Below, in pieces: positions 5,191 through 9,876 of a stretch of DNA of 9,876 nt; position 1 is the stretch's first letter; every line of letters starts with the position of its first letter. Below the pieces are notes generated by a model that did no database searches, had not been told where the DNA came from, and saw nothing but the letters and a program-made list of their open reading frames with translations. The stretch is from Candidatus Magasanikiibacteriota bacterium (GTDB taxonomy: Bacteria; Patescibacteriota; Patescibacteriia; Magasanikbacterales; GWA2-37-8): NCBI GenBank assembly GCA_903853785.1, contig CAINUM010000075.1, forward strand, positions 1 to 9,876, written 5' to 3'. Position numbers and translations under genes: made by a program.

Positions 5191-6417
5191 TTATTTTTTG
5201 AAATAATTTTTATCTTTTAACTCTTTTGGTAAATATTCCTGATTTATTGGCTCTGCAAAATCTGGATTATATTTGTAATCTTTGCCATAACCAATATTTT
5301 TCATAAACTTGGTTGTGGCATTACGCAAATGAATAGGCACACCCAGGTGCGAAGTTTCTTCTGCATCTTTTTTGGCCTCCCCATAAGCAGTATATAATAA
5401 ATTGGATTTGGCAGATTTCGCACAATATACCACCGCCTGCGCCAAATGTACACTACACTCTGGATAACCAATTTTATGACAGGCATCATAAGCGGCATTG
5501 GCTTGAATGAGCGCCTCACTATTGGCCATACCAATATCTTCACTAGCAAATCTTAAAACCCGTCTTGCAATATACAACGGATCTGCCCCACCTTCGAGCA
5601 TGCGAGCCAACCAATATATGGATGCGTTCGGATCACTACCCCGCATGGATTTGTGAAGCGCTGAAATTAGATTATAAAATTCTTCTCCTTTTTTATCAAA
5701 GACTAAATGAGATTTTTGCAATGCTTCTTTTATATCCGCCGCCGTAATTTTTATTTCTTTATTAGAACCTTTATTATTTTTTGCATTTACGGCCAATTCT
5801 AAACTGTTCAATGCAGCTCGTGCATCACCAGAAGATAGATTCGCCAACAGCTCTATTTCTGCTTTATCTATTTTAATTTTTAAATTTCCTAACCCTCGCT
5901 CTTTGTCTGCCAATGCATGTCCTACTATTTTTACGATATCATCGGACTCTAAATATTTTAAAATAAAAACTCGCGATCTCGAAAGAAGCGCTCCAATAAT
6001 TTCAAAAGAAGGGTTTTCGGTTGTAGCTCCTATTAAAGTTATCAAACCTTTTTCTACATATGGCAACAGCGCATCTTGTTGAGCTTTGTTCCAGCGATGA
6101 ATTTCATCAATAAACAAAACCGTACGTTTATTTTCCAAACGTAAATGATACTGAGCGTCATCCACCGCTTTTCGCAATTCATCTTTTCCATCCATCACTG
6201 CCGATATTATTACAAAATGCGATTTGGTTTGTTTGGCAATTATTTGTGCGAGTGTTGTCTTACCAACTCCAGGCGGACCCCAAAAAACCAAAGAAGATAG
6301 CTGGTCACTATCAATCAACTTCCTAAGCAATGTTTTGGCTCCAACAATCTCATCTTGCCCAAAAAATTCATCAAAATTTCTCGGTCGCATGCGATCCGAT
6401 AATGGTGCATAACTCAT
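5191..6417 (-). CDS. rarA: replication-associated recombination AAA+ ATPase RarA (MgsA)
   Basis: 408-residue RarA/MgsA/Mgs1-WRNIP1 family ATPase, related to clamp-loader subunits and acting at stalled replication forks. Order: N-terminal PLSDRMRPRNFDEFFGQ motif, Walker A GPPGVGKTT (47-55), Walker B LFIDEIHRWN (101-110), sensor 1 GATTENPSF (130-138), LLSRSRVF with candidate arginine finger (144-151), then the helical and tetramerisation domains, including GSDPNASIYWLARMLEGGADPLYIARR-type conserved sequence. Length is near the family norm. The start is the ATG at 6417: it overlaps the upstream stop as ATGA and has GGAG 7 nt upstream. An in-frame ATG at 6447 would add ten residues but lacks this support. 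Confidence 0.95.
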   Translation of the reverse strand: MSYAPLSDRMRPRNFDEFFGQDEIVGAKTLLRKLIDSDQLSSLVFWGPPGVGKTTLAQIIAKQTKSHFVIISAVMDGKDELRKAVDDAQYHLRLENKRTVLFIDEIHRWNKAQQDALLPYVEKGLITLIGATTENPSFEIIGALLSRSRVFILKYLESDDIVKIVGHALADKERGLGNLKIKIDKAEIELLANLSSGDARAALNSLELAVNAKNNKGSNKEIKITAADIKEALQKSHLVFDKKGEEFYNLISALHKSMRGSDPNASIYWLARMLEGGADPLYIARRVLRFASEDIGMANSEALIQANAAYDACHKIGYPECSVHLAQAVVYCAKSAKSNLLYTAYGEAKKDAEETSHLGVPIHLRNATTKFMKNIGYGKDYKYNPDFAEPINQEYLPKELKDKNYFKK

Positions 6418-7517
6418 ATCCAATCTCCAAATCTTTTTCCAAACCAATCTTTTATTTTTCCATTAATACCAACATGCAAATAGTTGTGACCATTCATGAC
6501 CAAAGCATTCACCCTTAAATCTGCGAACATGTCGTCCATTTCTTTGACCATTCCAGTATCATGAAAGATAATCCCCGACTCTTCGTTGCTAAAAAAACTT
6601 CTTTGCGTAAAATTTGTACTACCAACAAAACCAATTTCGCCGTCGCAAGTCATCGCCTTACCATGGTTCATTTTTGTAGAAAAATACACATTGATTCCAT
6701 GGACATGTGCCATTTTAGAATAAAAACCAGCTACCCAATCTAAAAAGATATGATCAGGACGCAACGGTAAAAATAGATCTATTTTAACACCTCTTTTTTT
6801 TGCCAAAGATACCAAATAAAAAAACTTTTTATCTGGAACAAAATACGGTGTCAATAAATTGAAATTATATTTTGCTTTGGACAATGTCTTGTAGAAAATC
6901 TTTTTTGAACGAGAAAAGCCATTTCCCAACGGTGATTGCAAAACATATTTAAAGCGATCTTTTAATTCAATCAGTTTATTTCTAAAACGCAAATTTAAAA
7001 GATGACGAACTTTATTCTTGTCACCACCACCACGAACATAGGAACGAGCAAAACCTCGCAGCAATGGCGAAACTTCCATACCAGTAATTCTAACGTGTAA
7101 ATCATCCCAATCACAGGAAATGGCGGCAATATTTACACCGCCAATAAAAATAATTTCTTTATCAATTACCAAAACTTTTCGATGATTTCTTTGCCAAATA
7201 GATTTTATCCAGCTCCGAAAAGACTTTCGAGGCGATAAAGAATTATAAAAAACAATATCAACTCCAGCGGCGCGCAAACGATTTAATCCCGGCTGGGACA
7301 TTTCAAAACTTCCTACAGCATCTATAATTATTTTTATTTCCAAACCAACCTTCGCTTTTTCACAAAGTGCGTCAACAAATGGCTTCCCGATTCTATCATC
7401 AATCAATGAATATATCTCCCAATAAATAGATTGACGCGCACCTAAAATAGCCTCCTGCATCCCTTGCATAGCATCAATTGTCGTGCGATAAAATTTATAA
7501 CTAAAATCTAATGACAT
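6414..7517 (-). CDS. phospholipase D / cardiolipin synthase-like protein
   Basis: 367-residue two-HKD phospholipase D superfamily protein. HKD1 is HRKVLVID with H112, K114, D119 followed by GGVN (126-129); HKD2 is HGKAMTCD with H285, K287, D292 followed by GSTN (299-302). Both catalytic halves are intact. NLLTPYFVPD (220-229), between the motifs, is typical of bacterial cardiolipin synthases, so phosphatidyl transfer between phospholipids is the best guess. Unlike ClsA it has no N-terminal membrane segments and is closer in layout to ClsB; it probably associates peripherally through its basic surface (many Lys/Arg between residues 95-115 and 155-190). Other PLD activities cannot be excluded. 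First gene of the group with rarA (ATGA overlap) and queH. It follows the terminator at 7559-7589, so it needs its own promoter. Confidence 0.85.
   Translation of the reverse strand: MSLDFSYKFYRTTIDAMQGMQEAILGARQSIYWEIYSLIDDRIGKPFVDALCEKAKVGLEIKIIIDAVGSFEMSQPGLNRLRAAGVDIVFYNSLSPRKSFRSWIKSIWQRNHRKVLVIDKEIIFIGGVNIAAISCDWDDLHVRITGMEVSPLLRGFARSYVRGGGDKNKVRHLLNLRFRNKLIELKDRFKYVLQSPLGNGFSRSKKIFYKTLSKAKYNFNLLTPYFVPDKKFFYLVSLAKKRGVKIDLFLPLRPDHIFLDWVAGFYSKMAHVHGINVYFSTKMNHGKAMTCDGEIGFVGSTNFTQRSFFSNEESGIIFHDTGMVKEMDDMFADLRVNALVMNGHNYLHVGINGKIKDWFGKRFGDWI
6425..6428 (-). promoter_or_regulatory. Shine-Dalgarno GGAG of rarA
   Basis: GGAG on the minus strand, 7 nt before the rarA ATG at 6417 and inside the last codons of the PLD gene. 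It decides the rarA start over the upstream in-frame ATG at 6447. It is the clearest ribosome-binding site in the window. Confidence 0.65.
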
Positions 7518-7525
7518 GTCTATAC

Positions 7526-7552
7526 TTTATACTCAACTTACAAAAAAATCAA
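7526..7552 (-). promoter_or_regulatory. weak candidate promoter of the PLD-rarA-queH group
   Basis: TTGATT (7547-7552) and TATAAA (7526-7531) on minus, separated by only 15 nt. If real, transcription starts about 2-3 nt before the ATG at 7517, giving a nearly leaderless mRNA. The 41 nt between the terminator and the gene must hold a promoter if the terminator is efficient, but the spacing is poor. Confidence 0.3.
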
Positions 7553-7558
7553 CTATAC

Positions 7559-7589
7559 AAAAAACCTCTGCATTTAGCAGAGGTTTTTT
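7559..7589. terminator. intrinsic terminator after the MFS gene
   Basis: A perfect 13-bp inverted repeat (arms 7559-7571 and 7577-7589) with an ATTTA loop, made of CCTCTGC/GCAGAGG flanked by A6/T6 tracts. It starts 3 nt after the MFS stop on the minus strand and separates that gene from the PLD group. It has terminator form on both strands. Confidence 0.88.
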
Positions 7590-7592
7590 CTT

Positions 7593-8786
7593 TTAGACAA
7601 CATTGACCTGTATATTTTCATCCAATTTGATACGTTCAAGTTTTCGACGATTGTGGTATATAATACCAAATGCACCAAACATCAGAATTGAGCTAGCCAA
7701 AAAAGGAAAATTGCTTTTATAAGTATACAATGGACCAGTCATCAGAGGACCGACAACCATACCAAGAGAAAGAACCGAAGTTAAAATTCCCATTGCTTCA
7801 CCTTTGGCGTTTGGTTCAGCCATACCAATCACCTGACTTGTAAACACCGCACGTAAAACGGACTGTGCAAAAATACCAATTATTATACCGACGAAGAACA
7901 ACGTTGAAAAATTTAATCCCATCATCAAATAACTAATGGTAAAAGCAAATAACATAAATAAAACCAAATCCGGCTCTTTGAACCGCTTCAGCCAAAAACG
8001 TTTTAAACCAACCATCTGATTCACCGACAGGATGACTCCTTGAAAAGTGATAATCATACCAATTACCAATGCACTAAAACCAAAACGATCATTAAAATAC
8101 AAAGCCATTATTGATTGGGTTCCAGACATAGCGGTTCCAAATAAAAACCAAGTAACAAAATATGGAAACAGTGTTTTGTTTTTAATTGCACGAATAATCG
8201 GTGAAAACGGATTAAAATTCATTTTTATAGTACTGCGATTTTTATTTGTTTCTGGTAAAAATATTATCGCCATTATCACATTGATCGTTGCCATTAGACC
8301 TGCAGTCCAAAAAGGAAATGACGGCGAAATTGCCCCCAACAAACCACCAAGCATTGGCCCCAAAATAAAACCAACCCCAAACATCGCTCCCACCAAACCG
8401 AGATTTTGAGTACGATCTTTGTCGTCCTTGGAAATATCAATTAAATAACTTTGTGCAGTAGAAAAATTTCCGGCTGCCAAACCGTCAATAATACGACCAA
8501 CAAATAGAAAGACTAAACTTTTTGCGCTCGCAAATACAAACCAACCAATAGCAGTACTAGCAATGCTGATAATCAAAACTGGGCGACGTCCAATTCTGTC
8601 AGACAGTGCACCAAGTAATGGTGTGCTTAAAAATGAGCATAAAGAAAAAGCTGCAAATAAATAAGTCACTTCCAGAGCCGCCCCACCAACTCGTGCCACA
8701 TAGAATGGCATGGATGGTAATACCAAACCAATACCGATAACATCTATCAATACGGTCAAAGCAATAATTATTTTTTGTTTATTCAT
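7593..8786 (-). CDS. major facilitator superfamily transporter (TetA/DHA1-like)
   Basis: 397-residue, 12-helix inner-membrane transporter of the DHA1 (TetA-like) drug:proton antiporter type. N-terminal ALTVLIDVIGIGLVLPSMP carries D15 and resembles TetA helix 1. Motif A GALSDRIGRRP (59-69) follows helix 2. Motif B VGRIIDGLAAGN (96-107) has R98. The antiporter motif C GFILGPMLGG (139-148) is in helix 5. A second-half segment GEAMGILTSVLSLGMVVGPL (329-348) is the usual C-terminal counterpart. A central loop near 180-205 joins the halves. The motif C glycines support proton-linked export; substrate cannot be told from sequence, and a drug-resistance role should not be assumed. It starts 9 nt after the coiled-coil gene and ends at a strong terminator, so the two form one operon. 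Confidence 0.9.
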   Translation of the reverse strand: MNKQKIIIALTVLIDVIGIGLVLPSMPFYVARVGGAALEVTYLFAAFSLCSFLSTPLLGALSDRIGRRPVLIISIASTAIGWFVFASAKSLVFLFVGRIIDGLAAGNFSTAQSYLIDISKDDKDRTQNLGLVGAMFGVGFILGPMLGGLLGAISPSFPFWTAGLMATINVIMAIIFLPETNKNRSTIKMNFNPFSPIIRAIKNKTLFPYFVTWFLFGTAMSGTQSIMALYFNDRFGFSALVIGMIITFQGVILSVNQMVGLKRFWLKRFKEPDLVLFMLFAFTISYLMMGLNFSTLFFVGIIIGIFAQSVLRAVFTSQVIGMAEPNAKGEAMGILTSVLSLGMVVGPLMTGPLYTYKSNFPFLASSILMFGAFGIIYHNRRKLERIKLDENIQVNVV

Positions 8787-8795
8787 TTAATTTAA

Positions 8796-9146
8796 CTAGG
8801 CTTTTTTAAATTTAACCATAAATTGTGGTTCATAGTTATTGTTGTATTCATCTGTAACTACCACTGTCTCCCCTTTTACTAGTTGAGAAAAAGCTGCGTC
8901 AGATAACATTGTATTATCAGATTCTAAATCAATCTTGTAATCATCCAATTTTTGAAATTCACTTGAAAAATCCTGTTGGATAGAAGTTTCAATCTGTTTT
9001 TTGCGAGCACGTAATGCGGTCATCTTGTCAATAATACTTTTATATTCCTCGGATGAAGCCAAAGCATCGCGATAAGCGGATTTAATATCCTTCTGTTTTT
9101 TCTTTGTTTCTTGAATTCTTGTGAAGATTTCTTGGACATCCGCCAT
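8796..9146 (-). CDS. small coiled-coil protein of unknown function
   Basis: 116 residues; I do not recognise the family. Residues about 5-80 are charged and helical with many Lys/Glu/Gln and no Pro or Gly, consistent with an antiparallel coiled-coil hairpin (break near residues 28-33). Residues about 88-116 look like a small beta unit (GETVVVTDEYNNNYEPQFMVKFKKA). There is no signal peptide, membrane segment or cysteine. Start is the ATG at 9146 behind a good promoter; a GAGG lies about 20 nt upstream, too far for a standard ribosome-binding site. It is cotranscribed with the MFS gene (9 nt gap). The coding call rests on the full-length frame, promoter and operon position. Confidence 0.75.
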   Translation of the reverse strand: MADVQEIFTRIQETKKKQKDIKSAYRDALASSEEYKSIIDKMTALRARKKQIETSIQQDFSSEFQKLDDYKIDLESDNTMLSDAAFSQLVKGETVVVTDEYNNNYEPQFMVKFKKA

Positions 9147-9173
9147 ATAAATAAAATTAAAAATAACCTCATC

Positions 9174-9202
9174 ATTTTACCATAAAATAACACATCAGAC
9201 AA
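9174..9202 (-). promoter_or_regulatory. promoter of the coiled-coil/MFS operon
   Basis: On minus, TTGTCT (9197-9202), 17 nt, then TAAAAT (9174-9179, 5 of 6 matches), preceded by TGG, an extended -10 (TGn). Transcription would start near 9167, about 20 nt before the ATG at 9146. It lies in the 73-nt gap after the deacetylase gene, where no terminator is evident, so some read-through is possible. Confidence 0.6.
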
Positions 9203-9219
9203 GAAGGGTGAATATATTC

Positions 9220-9876
9220 TTAATTTAGACGTGCCCCCTTTACAAACTGTGTAAAAGAAGCCAAATCATCATCAATGTGAATACGTGAAACTAAGAAAAG
9301 ATTTTCGCCAAACTCATGCTTTACACCATGTCTGGTTGTGACGGCTGACATATACCCGGATTCTTTCAATAACCTAACTGTTGTTGAACTGTAAGCACCT
9401 CCTGGAAAAGCAAAATAATCGATTTTAATATTTAAATTTTTTTCTAAAACAGCCTTACTATTTACCAATTCTCGCTTCTGAGACTCGGATGATAATTTCG
9501 CCAAATTTGGATGACTCTTCGTATGGCCACCTATCTCCATTTTATTAACCACTAGTTCTTTTAGCATTTTCCAATCCATCCACTGCTTGTGTCCAATATA
9601 ATTTGTTGTAATAAAAAATATCGCACTATAATTATATTTTTTTAATATTGGTAAAGCAGCAGAATACTGATCAACATCCCCATCATCAAAAGAAATAACA
9701 ACTGATTTTGGAGGTAACAATTTTTTGTTGATCATTGCAATATTAAAATCTGCATAAGTTATTACTTGGTAATTATTCATTTTCAACCAATTCATCTGCT
9801 GGTCAAACACATCTGGAGAAACTGAATACGGATCATGGATTTGTCTTTTGGCAATATGATGATACATTAATATCGG
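9220..9876 (-). CDS. polysaccharide deacetylase (NodB/CE4), 5'-truncated by the window edge
   Basis: The frame is open to the window edge: PIL precedes MYHHI, and the common family form PILMYHHI shows that M at 9867 is not the start, so the N-terminus (probably a signal or anchor segment) lies outside. 218 residues are visible. Residues below count from the Met at 9867. CE4 motif 1 SFDDG (59-63) supplies the catalytic base D61 and metal-binding D62; motif 2 HTKSH (115-119) supplies metal ligands H115 and H119; motif 3 is FAFPGG (152-157). The family removes N-acetyl groups from cell-wall or exopolysaccharide sugars; the YHHI start resembles the PgaB/IcaB type. An envelope-modifying role outside the membrane is likely; the substrate is unknown. 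Confidence 0.9.
   Translation of the reverse strand, partial: PILMYHHIAKRQIHDPYSVSPDVFDQQMNWLKMNNYQVITYADFNIAMINKKLLPPKSVVISFDDGDVDQYSAALPILKKYNYSAIFFITTNYIGHKQWMDWKMLKELVVNKMEIGGHTKSHPNLAKLSSESQKRELVNSKAVLEKNLNIKIDYFAFPGGAYSSTTVRLLKESGYMSAVTTRHGVKHEFGENLFLVSRIHIDDDLASFTQFVKGARLN

Noticed and set aside
6414..6416. Alternative genetic code (UGA as glycine, as in some candidate phyla)
   Set aside because: The PLD gene ends naturally at TGA after a full-length product overlapping the next start, and no conserved Gly position in the other proteins falls on TGA.
6418..6447. Longer rarA starting at ATG 6447
   Set aside because: The ATG at 6417 has GGAG at 7-nt spacing, an ATGA overlap with the upstream gene, and the typical family N-terminus.
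8047..8409. 120-codon plus-strand open frame opposite the MFS gene
   Set aside because: It is antisense to the well-conserved transporter, has no promoter or ribosome-binding site, and its Pro/Ile/Lys-rich translation mirrors the MFS codons.
9020..9202. 60-codon minus-strand frame overlapping the coiled-coil gene
   Set aside because: It runs through the promoter region and in a different frame of the better-supported 116-residue gene; composition is not protein-like.
9210..9219. Perfect palindrome GAATATATTC after the deacetylase gene
   Set aside because: Only 10 bp, AT-rich, with no loop and no T tract; too likely by chance to call as an operator or terminator.
1..9876. Mobile element, CRISPR array or defence island
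   Set aside because: No transposase, integrase, direct-repeat array, or toxin or nuclease module was seen; the genes are housekeeping or envelope functions in coherent operons.

Overview
The window is AT-rich and tightly packed. It carries ten protein genes and one tRNA gene, with short or negative spacing between genes and few Shine-Dalgarno sequences. The mix (GatCA amidotransferase, TsaE, RarA, QueH, a divergent Lgt, a tandem LOG-domain protein, a soluble PLD-family lipid enzyme) and the compact layout suggest a streamlined bacterium, most likely Candidatus Patescibacteria (CPR). This assignment is inferred from gene style and divergent motifs; no rRNA or other phylogenetic marker is present. 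All genes read with the standard bacterial code.

Nine protein genes and the tRNA lie on the minus strand; only tsaE is on plus. Reading the minus strand from the right edge: (1) a 5'-truncated polysaccharide deacetylase (9220-9876). (2) A small coiled-coil protein and a TetA-like MFS exporter (9146-7593), with a good promoter at 9174-9202 and a strong hairpin terminator at 7559-7589. (3) A PLD-family (cardiolipin synthase-like) gene, rarA and queH (7517-4641), linked by an ATGA overlap and a 1-nt gap. (4) tsaE runs toward queH, and their 3' ends overlap by 14 nt. (5) A 100-nt divergent control region (4129-4228) holds near-consensus promoters for gatC and possibly tsaE, whose -35 boxes overlap, plus a perfect 8+8 bp dyad. 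(6) The operon gatC-gatA-LOG-lgt-tRNA-Ser(GGA) (4128-112) ends at a bidirectional terminator (5-39).

Functionally, gatCA makes correctly charged Gln-tRNA and/or Asn-tRNA (gatB is not here), tsaE takes part in t6A modification, queH completes queuosine and tRNA-Ser decodes UCC/UCU, so translation dominates. Lgt, the PLD enzyme and the deacetylase act on the cell envelope; RarA is a replication-fork ATPase; the MFS protein is an exporter.

The most unusual points are these. The lgt stop codon lies inside the tRNA-Ser gene (15-nt overlap), with a candidate tRNA promoter inside the lgt coding sequence. The LOG protein is an in-frame tandem duplication with an exact 220-residue period whose second copy has lost the catalytic-motif Glu and the SAR motif. 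Lgt lacks the His of the usual HGG motif. An unexplained GC-rich 12-bp hairpin sits between the tRNA and the terminator. I found no phage, transposon, CRISPR or defence system.
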